The notes under the pieces were generated by a model. The model made no database searches, had not been told where the DNA came from, and was given only the letters and a program-made list of their open reading frames with translations. Source: Halopseudomonas maritima (GTDB lineage Bacteria > Pseudomonadota > Gammaproteobacteria > Pseudomonadales > Pseudomonadaceae). From it: DNA of 64,000 nt. The position numbers and the translations under genes are program-made. This document shows, piece after piece, positions 43,377 through 51,950 of the stretch; position 1 is the stretch's first letter; each line of letters begins with the position of its first letter. The stretch lies in contig NZ_CP079801.1 in NCBI RefSeq assembly GCF_021545785.1, positions 310,001-374,000 on the forward strand, given 5' to 3'.

Positions 43377-44555
43377 CTACTTGCTGAGATACTTCATCCC
43401 GTCTTCCAGACCCTGCAGGGTCAACGGGTACATCTTGTCTTCGATCAGTTCACGGATCAGCTTGGTAGACGAGGTGTATTCCCAGGCGTCCTTAGGATAC
43501 GGATTGATCCAGATAAGCTTCTTGTACTTCTCCATGAAGCGCTGAATCCAAACGTAACCGGCCTCCTCGTTCCAGTGCTCTACGCTACCGCCAGGCTGAG
43601 TGATCTCGTAGGGCGCCATGGCCGCATCGCCGACAAACACCACCTTGTAGTCCGGGCCGTACTTGTGCAGCAGGTCCAGCGTCGAGGTGCGCTCGCTGGT
43701 GCGACGCATGTTGTTCTTCCAGACTGACTCGTAAATGCAGTTATGGAAGTAGTAGTACTCCAGGTGTTTGAACTCGGTACGACACGCGGAGAACAGCTCC
43801 TCACACACCTTGATGTGCGCGTCCATCGAACCGCCGATATCAAACAGCAGCAGCAGCTTGACCGCATTACGCCGCTCCGGGCGCATCTGAATGTTCAGCA
43901 GGCCCGCATCCTTGGCGGTGTGGTCGATGGTGCCATCGATATCCAGCTCATCGTGCGCGCCCTGACGCGCGAACTTGCGCAAACGACGCAGCGCCACCTT
44001 GATATTGCGCGTGCCCAGCTCCACCTGATCGTCCAGGTTCTTGTACTCGCGCTGATCCCAGACCTTGACCGCCTTGCCCTGGCGTTTGCCCGCCTCACCG
44101 ACGCGAATACCCTCAGGGTTGAAGCCGCCAGACCCAAACGGACTGGTGCCGCCGGTGCCGACCCACTTGTTGCCGCCCTCATGGCGCTCTTTCTGCTCTT
44201 CGAGGCGTTTCTTGAACTCCTCGATCAGCTTGTCGAGACCACCGAGGGTCTGGATCTTGGCCTTTTCTTCCTCGGTCAGCATGCGCTCAAACTCCTTGCG
44301 CAGCCAATCGTCGGGGATCATCGCCTCGATCAGTTGGTCGAGGTTTTCCAACCCCTTGAAGTAGGCACCGAAGGCACGGTCGAATTTGTCGAAGTGCCGT
44401 TCGTCCTTGACCATGACCGTACGCGCCAGATAGTAGAACTCGTCCATATCGGCGAACACCACGTGGTGTTTCAGCGCGTTGATCAGGTCGAGCAGCTCAC
44501 GTACCGAAACCGGCACCTTGGCTGCACGCATTTCATTGAACAGGCCCAATAACAT
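43377..44555 (-). CDS. VWA-domain (CoxE-like) protein
   Basis: The 392-residue protein has a C-terminal von Willebrand A domain with a MIDAS-like LLLLFDIGGSMDAHIKVCEELFSA segment, in which DxGxS replaces the usual DxSxS, and an N-terminal CoxE-like helical region (VPVSVRELLDLINALKHH, DEFYYLARTVMVKDERHFDKFD). It is the expected partner of the MoxR ATPase encoded 106 bases upstream on the same strand; such pairs help fold or activate protein complexes. The client complex is not encoded nearby. Confidence 0.9.
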   Translation of the reverse strand: MLLGLFNEMRAAKVPVSVRELLDLINALKHHVVFADMDEFYYLARTVMVKDERHFDKFDRAFGAYFKGLENLDQLIEAMIPDDWLRKEFERMLTEEEKAKIQTLGGLDKLIEEFKKRLEEQKERHEGGNKWVGTGGTSPFGSGGFNPEGIRVGEAGKRQGKAVKVWDQREYKNLDDQVELGTRNIKVALRRLRKFARQGAHDELDIDGTIDHTAKDAGLLNIQMRPERRNAVKLLLLFDIGGSMDAHIKVCEELFSACRTEFKHLEYYYFHNCIYESVWKNNMRRTSERTSTLDLLHKYGPDYKVVFVGDAAMAPYEITQPGGSVEHWNEEAGYVWIQRFMEKYKKLIWINPYPKDAWEYTSSTKLIRELIEDKMYPLTLQGLEDGMKYLSK

Positions 44556-44661
44556 CGGGCACCCCCTTGGCAGGTTGTTGAAACGCAGATGGGGCGGCGC
44601 ACCTCAGGCATAAAGCCGGGTAACAGTGCCCACGCTGCGCAAGTCGATTATCAACCGCCTG

Positions 44662-45507
44662 CTAGCGGTTCTGGCGACGGGTCATGAAGGCCAGGCGTTC
44701 CAGCAGCTGCACGTCTTGCTCATTCTTCACCAGCGCACCGTACAGCGGCGGAATGGCTTTGGTCGGGTCGCGGTCACGCAGCACGGCCTCGGGGATCTGA
44801 TCGGCCATCAGCAGCTTCAGCCAGTCGACCAGCTCGGAGGTAGACGGCTTCTTCTTCAGGCCCGGCACCTTGCGCACATCAAAGAAGATATCCATGGCTT
44901 CGGACAGCAGCGCGCTCTCGATTTTCGGGAAGTGCACGTCCACGATCTTCTTCATGGTGTCGCGGTCGGGGAAGGCAATGTAGTGGAAGAAGCAGCGACG
45001 CAGGAAGGCGTCGGGCAGCTCTTTCTCGTTGTTCGAGGTAATGATGATGATCGGGCGCTGCTTGGCCTTGATGGTCTGATTGGTCTCGTAAACGTAGAAC
45101 TCCATCTTGTCGAGCTCTTGCAGCAGGTCGTTCGGAAACTCGATGTCGGCCTTGTCGATTTCGTCAATCAACAGAATGGCGCGCTCTTCGGACTCGAACG
45201 CCTCCCACAGCTTGCCCTTTTTGATGTAGTTGGCAACGTCATGGACCTTGTCGACGCCCAGCTGCGAGTCACGCAGACGGCTGACCGCGTCATACTCGTA
45301 CAGACCCTGGTGCGCCTTGGTGGTGGACTTGATGTGCCAGGTAATCAGTTTGGCGCCCAGTGACTCGGCCAGCTGTTCGGCCAGCATGGTTTTACCGGTG
45401 CCCGGCTCACCCTTGATCAGCAGCGGGCGTTCCAGTGTGATGGCAGCGTTGACCGCCAGTTTCAGGTCGTCGGTAGCGACGTAGGACTGAGTACCTTCGA
45501 ACTTCAT
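44662..45507 (-). CDS. MoxR-family AAA+ ATPase
   Basis: The 281-residue protein has Walker A IKGEPGTGKTMLAEQLAE at about residue 33, Walker B AILLIDEIDKAD, and sensor 1 PIIIITSNNEKELPDAFLRRC with the Arg finger. MoxR ATPases act as chaperones together with VWA proteins such as the next gene. The ATG at 45507 (MKFEGTQSYVATDDL) has AAGGA upstream and matches the family; the longer frame is unsupported. A possible small gene upstream ends with an ATGA overlap onto this start. Confidence 0.93.
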   Translation of the reverse strand: MKFEGTQSYVATDDLKLAVNAAITLERPLLIKGEPGTGKTMLAEQLAESLGAKLITWHIKSTTKAHQGLYEYDAVSRLRDSQLGVDKVHDVANYIKKGKLWEAFESEERAILLIDEIDKADIEFPNDLLQELDKMEFYVYETNQTIKAKQRPIIIITSNNEKELPDAFLRRCFFHYIAFPDRDTMKKIVDVHFPKIESALLSEAMDIFFDVRKVPGLKKKPSTSELVDWLKLLMADQIPEAVLRDRDPTKAIPPLYGALVKNEQDVQLLERLAFMTRRQNR

Positions 45508-45827
45508 CGGATATTCCTTGGGCCGGAGCCGTGTTGAACCAAAAAAAGATCGAAAACTATAGCCTGTGGCCATTTGTACTGTAAACGCAGGGGCGGAAAC
45601 CAAAGGCCGGCTGATGCCCTGTCATCAGCCATGCCGAGATAGGCGTGGGTACTCGTCAGTTGCGGAACATAGAGATCGACCTCGGCGACGATGGCGCCGT
45701 GCTCCCAGAACGGACACGGGCGAATTTTGATGTCGGTGCGTTGCAAGCGCACAAGGGGCACTTGCTGCTCACCGTCAGTCTTGGCGATATTGAGCTGATT
45801 GAGGCGATAAGCGCCATACCACAGCAT
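45504..45827 (-). CDS. Possible small gene upstream of moxR, unrecognised
   Basis: A 107-codon frame runs from 45827 to a TGA that overlaps the moxR ATG as ATGA. Its first 70 codons use C or G in the third position in host style, which suggests real or recently real coding, while the last 30 codons are AT-rich. A different frame just upstream (ending in YYRRQLAEAKA) runs into it, so a frameshifted longer gene is possible. No domain is recognised. The stretch also has to contain the cysK promoter on the other strand. Confidence 0.3.
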   Translation of the reverse strand: MLWYGAYRLNQLNIAKTDGEQQVPLVRLQRTDIKIRPCPFWEHGAIVAEVDLYVPQLTSTHAYLGMADDRASAGLWFPPLRLQYKWPQAIVFDLFLVQHGSGPRNIR

Positions 45828-45916
45828 GCCTTGGCTTCAGCCAATTGACGTCGATAGTAGCCAAGCATAGGCTGATTGACCCACCCTGCTGCCATTGTTT
45901 ACAAGGAGTCACTAGC

Positions 45917-46891
45917 ATGAGCCGCGTTTTCGCAGACAACTCGCAGGCCATCGGCAATACGCCGCTGGTGCGTATCAACCGCCTGGGCCCCAAAGGCGTG
46001 ACCATCCTCGCCAAGATCGAAGGGCGCAACCCGGCCTACTCGGTCAAGTGCCGCATCGGTGCGAGCATGATCTGGGATGCCGAGTCCAGCGGCCGCCTGA
46101 AGCCCGGCATGACCATTGTCGAGCCTACCTCTGGCAACACCGGCATCGGCCTGGCCTTTGTTGCCGCCGCTCGCGGCTACAAGCTGGTGCTGACCATGCC
46201 CGCCTCCATGAGCCTGGAGCGCCGCAAAGTACTCAAGGCACTCGGCGCCGAGCTGGTGCTGACCGAGCCGGCAAAAGGTATGAAGGGCGCGATCGAGAAA
46301 GCCCAGGAACTAAGCGCCCAGCACCCCGACAAATACGTTCTGCTGCAACAGTTTGAAAACCCAGCCAACCCGGCCATTCACGAAAAAACCACTGGCCCGG
46401 AAATCTGGAACGACACCGACGGCGCGATTGACGTGCTGGTATCCGGCGTCGGCACCGGCGGCACCATCACCGGGGTATCGCGCTACATCAAGCAAAGCCG
46501 CGGCAAGCAAATCGTCTCTATTGCGGTAGAGCCCAGCAGCTCGCCGGTCATCACCCAAACCCTGCAAGGCGACGAAGTCAAACCCAGCCCGCACAAGATT
46601 CAGGGCATCGGTGCCGGCTTTGTTCCAGCCAACCTGGATTTGAGCCAGATTGACCGCGTCGAGCAGGTCAGCGATGACGAATCCAAGGACATGGCCCTGC
46701 GCCTGATGCGCGAAGAAGGTATTCTGGCCGGCATCTCCTGCGGCGCCGCCATGGCCGCTGCCGTGCGCGTTGCTGAGGAGCCCAGCATGCAGGGCAAGAC
46801 GATTGTCGTCATCCTGCCCGACTCCGGCGAGCGTTATCTGTCGTCCATGCTGTTCACCGATCTGTTCAGCGAACAGGAAAACGTGCAGTAG
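45917..46891 (+). CDS. cysK: Cysteine synthase A
   Basis: The 324-residue PLP enzyme has the lysine of SVKCRIGASMI (Lys44), the substrate loop PTSGNTGIG, the phosphate cup GVGTGGTITGV and the terminal LPDSGERYLS. It makes cysteine from O-acetylserine and sulfide in the cytoplasm. The start MSRVFADNSQAIGNTPLV follows AAGGAGT and matches Pseudomonas CysK. A 9-bp hairpin follows before aceK. Confidence 0.95.
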   Translation: MSRVFADNSQAIGNTPLVRINRLGPKGVTILAKIEGRNPAYSVKCRIGASMIWDAESSGRLKPGMTIVEPTSGNTGIGLAFVAAARGYKLVLTMPASMSLERRKVLKALGAELVLTEPAKGMKGAIEKAQELSAQHPDKYVLLQQFENPANPAIHEKTTGPEIWNDTDGAIDVLVSGVGTGGTITGVSRYIKQSRGKQIVSIAVEPSSSPVITQTLQGDEVKPSPHKIQGIGAGFVPANLDLSQIDRVEQVSDDESKDMALRLMREEGILAGISCGAAMAAAVRVAEEPSMQGKTIVVILPDSGERYLSSMLFTDLFSEQENVQ

Positions 46892-46906
46892 TTAGCCCCC
46901 TGCGAG

Positions 46907-46930
46907 ACACCGTCGTCACTGCGACGGTGT
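46907..46930 (+). terminator. Hairpin between cysK and aceK
   Basis: ACACCGTCG-TCACTG-CGACGGTGT forms a perfect 9-bp stem 16 bases after the cysK stop. No T-run follows, so it may only weaken read-through or protect the 3' end. Confidence 0.4.
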
Positions 46931-46992
46931 TGCCGCCCGGGCAACCAACTGGCTATGCTGCGAGCATTCGACCCACAGCTCGCAGGCCCTCC

Positions 46993-48708
46993 ATGTCCCA
47001 CTCCGCAAACCAGATCGCCCAGCAGATTCTGTCCGGCTTTGACCGCTATCGCCGTATATTCCGCGACCTCACCGCTGGCGCCCGTGCGCGCTTCGAGCAG
47101 GCCTGCTGGAATGATATCCAGGAAGCGTCCACCCTGCGCATCAACGCCTATGAAGAGCAGGTACAGCAAACGGCAGATGCCCTCGCCGCCAGCGAGCTGG
47201 CCCGCCAAGTAAAAGATGCCGCCGCCTGGCCTGCCATTCGCCTGGCCTACATTCAGCTGATCGACCAGCGCTTTGATGACGAGCTGGCCGAAACCTGGTT
47301 CAACTCCATTTTTTGCAGCCTGCACCAGCACGATCAAATCAGCGACGACACCATGTTCGTGCATAGCACCCGGCCCGTCACCCGCCCGCCGTCACGTATC
47401 GCCCTGACACGCGGCTTTATCTCGGACGGCTCGCTGCACAACCTGGCCCACCAGATTCTCAGCGAATACAGTTTTGACGTTCCCTGGGAAGACCTGACCC
47501 GCGACGTTGAGATGATTGTCGCCGAGCTGCAGCAGGGCCTGCCCGACTGGGCGCAGATGGATCGCGGCCTGACCGCCGAAATGGTGCAGAGCGTGTTCTA
47601 CCGCAACAAGGGCGCCTACCTGGTAGGCCGGCTGATCAGTCAGCAGGAGCAGTGGCCCTTCGTCCTGCCCCTGGTGCACCGCGAACACCAGGGCATCAGC
47701 GTAGACACCGTTATCACTGACGAGTCTGAAGTCTCGATCATCTTCTCCTTCACGCGCTCGTACTTCATGGTTGAAAGCGCCGTACCCAGCGAGCTGATCA
47801 GCTTTATCAAGCGCCTTATACCGGGCAAGCACCTGGCTGAACTGTACACCGCCATCGGCTTTTACAAGCAAGGCAAGTCCGAGTTCTACCGCGCATTGAT
47901 CGCCCACCTGGCCAACACCGACGACCGCTTTATCATGGCGCCAGGTGTACGCGGCATGGTGATGAGCGTATTCACCCTGCCGGGCTTCAACACCGTGTTC
48001 AAGATCATCAAGGACCGTTTTGCACCGTCCAAGAACATTGACCGCGCCACCGTGATTGAAAAGTACCGCCTGGTTAAGCGCCACGACCGCGTCGGGCGCA
48101 TGGCCGACACCCAGGAGTTTGCCGATTTCCGCTTCCCACGTGAGCGCTTCGAGCCTGAGTGCCTGAAAGAACTGCTGGAGGTTGCGCCATCTACGGTAAT
48201 AGAAGAAGGCGATACCATCCTGATTCGCCACTGCTGGACTGAACGGCGCATGACCCCGCTGAATTTGTATGTAGAAAGCGCCAGTGACATCCAGATCGAA
48301 CAGGCGCTGTTTGACTACGGCAAAGCCATCAAGGAGCTGGCCGCAGCCAATATTTTCCCGGGCGACATGCTGTTGAAGAACTTTGGCGTCACCCGCCACG
48401 GCCGCGTGGTGTTTTACGACTACGACGAAATCAGCTACCTGACCGAAGTGAACTTCCGCGTCATCCCAGAGCCCCTGTACCCCGAACAGGAGCTGGCCTC
48501 AGAACCCTGGTATTCGGTCGCGCCCAACGACGTTTTCCCGGAGGAGTTTCCGGTGTTTCTGTTTGCCAATATTCGCCACCGCCGGCAGTTCGCGGGAATG
48601 CACGGCGACCTGTTTGAAGCGGACTACTGGAAAAGCCTGCAGAGACAGATAGAAGCAGGCCAGGTCATCGACGTTTACCCCTACCGCAGAGCGGCTGCAG
48701 CGCCCTGA
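46993..48708 (+). CDS. aceK: Isocitrate dehydrogenase kinase/phosphatase
   Basis: The 571-residue protein is AceK of normal length. It shows the nucleotide-binding APGVRGMVMSVFTLPGFNTVFKIIKDRF region at about residues 315-345 and the kinase-like GDMLLKNFGVTRHGRVVFYDYDEI. It phosphorylates or dephosphorylates isocitrate dehydrogenase to switch carbon between the TCA cycle and the glyoxylate bypass. The ATG at 46993 (MSHSANQIAQQIL) is the family start. Here it is separate from aceA/aceB, as in other pseudomonads. Confidence 0.96.
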   Translation: MSHSANQIAQQILSGFDRYRRIFRDLTAGARARFEQACWNDIQEASTLRINAYEEQVQQTADALAASELARQVKDAAAWPAIRLAYIQLIDQRFDDELAETWFNSIFCSLHQHDQISDDTMFVHSTRPVTRPPSRIALTRGFISDGSLHNLAHQILSEYSFDVPWEDLTRDVEMIVAELQQGLPDWAQMDRGLTAEMVQSVFYRNKGAYLVGRLISQQEQWPFVLPLVHREHQGISVDTVITDESEVSIIFSFTRSYFMVESAVPSELISFIKRLIPGKHLAELYTAIGFYKQGKSEFYRALIAHLANTDDRFIMAPGVRGMVMSVFTLPGFNTVFKIIKDRFAPSKNIDRATVIEKYRLVKRHDRVGRMADTQEFADFRFPRERFEPECLKELLEVAPSTVIEEGDTILIRHCWTERRMTPLNLYVESASDIQIEQALFDYGKAIKELAAANIFPGDMLLKNFGVTRHGRVVFYDYDEISYLTEVNFRVIPEPLYPEQELASEPWYSVAPNDVFPEEFPVFLFANIRHRRQFAGMHGDLFEADYWKSLQRQIEAGQVIDVYPYRRAAAAP

Positions 48709-48989
48709 AACCGGGGCTTTGCGTGGCCGGAAATTTTTTTTGAACAAGGGTGTGATTTTCTGAATCTGACGTATACTCAATGCTGTTTATTCGCGTCCAA
48801 GGACGGCTGTCAAGATCCCTTGACTTGTTGTACTGAAAGGCGCAGAGTGAGCGCGTAGGTTTTCAAGAGATAGAGTTGTAGGCTGCAAACGCACTTCCCA
48901 GTACGTAAGTTTGTCATCTCGTAATCTTTGATTCCCACGCTTAATTGAGTGAAAGCTCAAGTATTTCAATCTGATAGGAATTAGCTGAA
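48709..48989 (+). promoter_or_regulatory. Long leader of the cold-shock gene
   Basis: No gene is supported in these 281 bases. A possible -10, TATACT at 48772-48777, would give a leader of about 205 bases, typical of cspA-type messages whose 5' end folds differently with temperature. TGACGTA just at this -10 resembles the cold-box word. A T-run at about 48733 may end aceK transcription. The ribosome site AGGA is about 10 bases before the ATG. Confidence 0.45.
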
Positions 48990-49196
48990 ATGGCAACTGG
49001 TACAGTCAAGTGGTTCAACGACACTAAAGGTTTTGGTTTCATCACTCCGGACGGCGGTGGAGACGATCTGTTCGCCCACTTCTCCGAGATCAAGGTTCAG
49101 GGCTTCAAGTCTCTGGCCGAGAACCAGAAAGTGTCTTTCGACGTGACCACTGGTCCGAAAGGCAAGCAGGCTGCAAACATTCAGATCATCGGCTAA
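48990..49196 (+). CDS. CspA-family cold shock protein
   Basis: The 68-residue protein is one cold-shock domain with RNP1 KGFGFITP and RNP2 DLFAHFSEI, starting MATGTVKWFND. It binds single-stranded RNA and DNA and melts structure in the cytoplasm. Its own terminator, 16 bases after the stop, is broken by the IS4-family element that follows, so its 3' end may now be different. Confidence 0.95.
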   Translation: MATGTVKWFNDTKGFGFITPDGGGDDLFAHFSEIKVQGFKSLAENQKVSFDVTTGPKGKQAANIQIIG

Positions 49197-49216
49197 TCCG
49201 ATGCGCTGAAAAAACC

Positions 49217-49227
49217 CGGCTCAGGCC
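49217..49227. repeat. Target-site duplication, left copy
   Basis: CGGCTCAGGCC here is repeated exactly at 50651-50661 on the other side of the insertion sequence. The duplicated word is the core of a terminator hairpin. Confidence 0.92.
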
Positions 49228-50650
49228 TAATGCTGTTCACTTAAGCGGAGCAGCCTTGCGATTTACCGGGTAGCGGGTTTTGGAAATCTTCACCGTCCTT
49301 GGTCTTGCTGGCCTTGGGCGGTGATCCAAAAATAACCCTCCGACCCCGCCGCGCAGCTCCGATAGCCTTCTACCTGTTGCCGATACCGGATTCGCTGCAG
49401 CCATGACGATGAGCTGGACGGCGATGTACTGACAGGCCGGTTTGAAGCGTATGTCCGAGGGTGCTCGACCAAAGGCCACAGCCGCTTGACTAGCCTCTCG
49501 CCGAATGATGTTGTATGCCAGCAACAGCCCCCAGACCTCCTGGTAAACCAGCTCAACCTTCTTGCTTCGCAGTGTTACCGCGTTCTGCTGCATCGAGCTT
49601 TTGATGTCGCGAAAGCCGAGTTCAATCTCCCAGCGCTCCAAGTACAGCTCAGCGACGGCCTTTGCGCTGTAGCCCTCGACTGGCAACGAGGTGAGCAGTG
49701 ACCTGATGTTCCCATGGCTTTTATAGCTGACCTCTCGTACCTCCCAATGCGTAGGTAGACTAGGGTTCCGCTTGCGGGCCTGAGGTGAGACTTTCATCCG
49801 AACACGGCGATCGTATTCGCTATAACGCTCGACTTCCTCCATCACGACGTTCTTGCGGGCTGGCGTCAGCCAATGCCGATTGTTGCCTCCATCCACCACG
49901 CTTAGCAGCAGATCAGCGCCCCAGAAGCCTTTATCGAACAATGTGACTGAGTTGTCCGGAATCTGACTCAGGAAGGTCTCGGCCAAGCGCATTTCGCTGC
50001 CGCGATACGGGCTGAGTTGGGCATCCAGGATCACGTGTGAGCGTACGTTCATCAAGGCAACGAGCCGTAGCATCGGAAAAGGCGTTTGGCGTTCAGTACC
50101 TGTGTTGCCAGAGCCAAAGTGCTCCCTCAACTCGGGCGAGTCGGGGGTTCGCAGCAGTGCGCCATCCACCGCGAATACCTGCAACCCTTTCCAGTCATCG
50201 CCTTCGTATCGCTCGCATCCCCATTGCTTGGCGGTCTGGCGGAACAGGTGCTCAACCGGATCTGCCCCCAAGCGCTTACGTGCTTCAGTTACGCCGCTTC
50301 GAGCCAGCAACTGATCAGAGGCCAAACCTTGGGCGCAAATGTTCAGTCGCCTAGCAACCTCATGCACTGGCTCGTCGCGAAACAGGGCCATACCCAGCAC
50401 CAGCCAAAGTACTTGGTCACTGGGTAGGCGCCGACGCCTGATGGTGGCTTGCGCCGATAAATTGAGCGCGCTCGCAACCCATTCAACAGGGATGTTCTGA
50501 GTGAAGGTGCTGAGGTCAGAGAAGTTGAAGAGCTCGCCGAGGTCGAGCAATTGCTGCTGAATGGGCATAAAAAAATCCGATACCAGAGGACTGATATCGG
50601 ATTTTCTAGAAACCCCGCCATGGACTCAAATGCTTAAGTGAACAGCATTA
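49228..50650. mobile_element. Complete IS4-family insertion sequence
   Basis: The 1423-bp element has inverted repeats of 19 matched bases starting TAATGCTGTTCACTTAAGC at each end and an 11-bp target duplication (CGGCTCAGGCC). It carries one intact transposase gene on the minus strand. Exact repeats and an intact reading frame suggest recent movement. It has inserted into the loop and stem of the cold-shock gene terminator. Confidence 0.95.
49237..50568 (-). CDS. IS4-family transposase
   Basis: The 443-residue DDE transposase is full length. It has the IS4 signature Y-x2-R-x3-E-x6-K in YLERWEIELGFRDIK, with the third catalytic Glu, and the first Asp regions near FAVDGALLRTPD and TLFDKGFWGADLL. 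It cuts and pastes the surrounding element. Translation begins at an ATG 82 bases inside the right end. Its frame is undamaged, so it may be active. Confidence 0.95.
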   Translation of the reverse strand: MPIQQQLLDLGELFNFSDLSTFTQNIPVEWVASALNLSAQATIRRRRLPSDQVLWLVLGMALFRDEPVHEVARRLNICAQGLASDQLLARSGVTEARKRLGADPVEHLFRQTAKQWGCERYEGDDWKGLQVFAVDGALLRTPDSPELREHFGSGNTGTERQTPFPMLRLVALMNVRSHVILDAQLSPYRGSEMRLAETFLSQIPDNSVTLFDKGFWGADLLLSVVDGGNNRHWLTPARKNVVMEEVERYSEYDRRVRMKVSPQARKRNPSLPTHWEVREVSYKSHGNIRSLLTSLPVEGYSAKAVAELYLERWEIELGFRDIKSSMQQNAVTLRSKKVELVYQEVWGLLLAYNIIRREASQAAVAFGRAPSDIRFKPACQYIAVQLIVMAAANPVSATGRRLSELRGGVGGLFLDHRPRPARPRTVKISKTRYPVNRKAAPLK

Positions 50651-50947
50651 CGGCTCAGGCCGGGTTTTTTATTGCCTGCACGCCAGAGACGCGCCAAGCA
50701 GGCTGCCCCCTCGTTCAGTCATTCGCGGTGTTACAGATAACCAGCGCTGCACGGACGAAATAGCAACATTCCCTTCCCAAAAACCACTCGCCTCCTGTGC
50801 CCCAACGGGCTACCCTATGCGCTATTGCATCGGCCATCCAACCCACCCCGGGCAGCCCAGGATGCCGCAACCAGATTACCTCTACACCCTCGCCCCGTGA
50901 CCTGACCGTCAGCGGCGAGCAGGACAGTCCTTCACAGGGGGTCAGCA
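50651..50947. other. Right target copy, remnant terminator and upstream region of TetR gene
   Basis: CGGCTCAGGCC (50651-50661) is the right target duplication and is followed by GGGTTTTTT, the surviving half of the cold-shock terminator. The remaining 280 bases have no convincing gene and include the promoter of the TetR gene. Confidence 0.6.
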
Positions 50948-51529
50948 GTGGAAAGCACGGTCAGCAGTCAGAACCCGGACGCTCTCAAAGTCATCATTTT
51001 CCGCGCCGCGGAAGCCATCGTCAGCGAGCTTGGCGCATCGCAACTCACCTTCGCCAGTTTGAGCGAACGCAGCAAGATTGAAGAAGCCACGCTGCAGCAG
51101 ATGTTCCCCGACCGGGACGCATTGCTGACCGCCATGATCGAGTATCGACTGGAGCGTTTTCGCGTGCGCTGGGGTGCCTATGAAAGTGTACTGCCAGATG
51201 AACCCATGCGCGAACTCAAGGCGCTGCTGTTGAGTAACATGAGCGAGTCGAGCGAAGAGAAAAACCTGGATTCGGCCATTTTCGCCGCCGCCGCCAGCAA
51301 CCCTGCACTCCTGCAGACCAGCGCCGATGACGTCGAGGGCTTGTTCGACATCCTCGAAAAGTCACCCCTGGGTCTGGCTCAGGCGGCAATTCTGTTCTTT
51401 TCAGTACGCGGCTATCGCCTGTTTGAACAGCTGGGTATGTGCCCGATGACGGACGCCCAGCGCACCGATTTTCAAGAGCAGATCATGCGCCTGGCGCGCA
51501 TGATGCACGAACAACGCAACGGCGACTAA
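50948..51529 (+). CDS. TetR-family transcriptional regulator
   Basis: The 193-residue protein has a TetR-like N-terminal helix-turn-helix (LKVIIFRAAEAIVSELGASQLTFASLSERSKIEEATLQQMFPDRDALLTAMI, landmarks) and a helical ligand domain. Translation appears to start at GTG (50948) in good frame. The DNA recognition helix EEATLQQMFPD departs from the common KGTLYHYF type. It is convergent with a small membrane protein gene, overlapping by 4 bases at the stops. Ligand and targets are unknown. Confidence 0.85.
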   Translation: MESTVSSQNPDALKVIIFRAAEAIVSELGASQLTFASLSERSKIEEATLQQMFPDRDALLTAMIEYRLERFRVRWGAYESVLPDEPMRELKALLLSNMSESSEEKNLDSAIFAAAASNPALLQTSADDVEGLFDILEKSPLGLAQAAILFFSVRGYRLFEQLGMCPMTDAQRTDFQEQIMRLARMMHEQRNGD

Positions 51530-51897
51530 CTGGCCTCATCGGCCGGATGGGTACGGCGCCACCAGCGTGTCGCCACCACCCTAACGGCCGCGTAAACCAG
51601 CCAGCATACGGCCGCAACCGAGAGCGTTATGCTGATTTCGGCCAGGGCACGGGGGCCATTGTCCCCGGTCGACAGGATGGTATCGAGAAGATAGATGAGA
51701 AAGGCCGGTGCATACCAGCCACCGCCCTGCTCCACGGCCATCGGCGTAAACAGCAGCACGGCCATGATCACGCACAACGGCTCCCGCACAAACCACCAGC
51801 GCGTCAATGCGGTCAACTTCCACCAGACCAGCCAGCAGCCTGCGGCGGCAGCGATGTAGACCCACCAGACTGACTGATACTCTGCTTCATTGAACAT
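51526..51897 (-). CDS. Small inner membrane protein of unknown function
   Basis: The 123-residue protein has four predicted membrane helices (around residues 8-28, 36-55, 60-75 and 85-108) and Trp-rich ends (WKLTALTRWWFVRE, ATRWWRRTHP). The ATG at 51897 is used because a much longer frame runs into the start of the divergent oligopeptidase gene. Similar proteins lie next to oligopeptidase B in other pseudomonads. No function is known to me. Confidence 0.75.
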   Translation of the reverse strand: MFNEAEYQSVWWVYIAAAAGCWLVWWKLTALTRWWFVREPLCVIMAVLLFTPMAVEQGGGWYAPAFLIYLLDTILSTGDNGPRALAEISITLSVAAVCWLVYAAVRVVATRWWRRTHPADEAS

Positions 51898-51950
51898 TGG
51901 CCGGCACCTAACCCAAAAAATGACCGCGCCATCATAACGGTTTTTACAAC

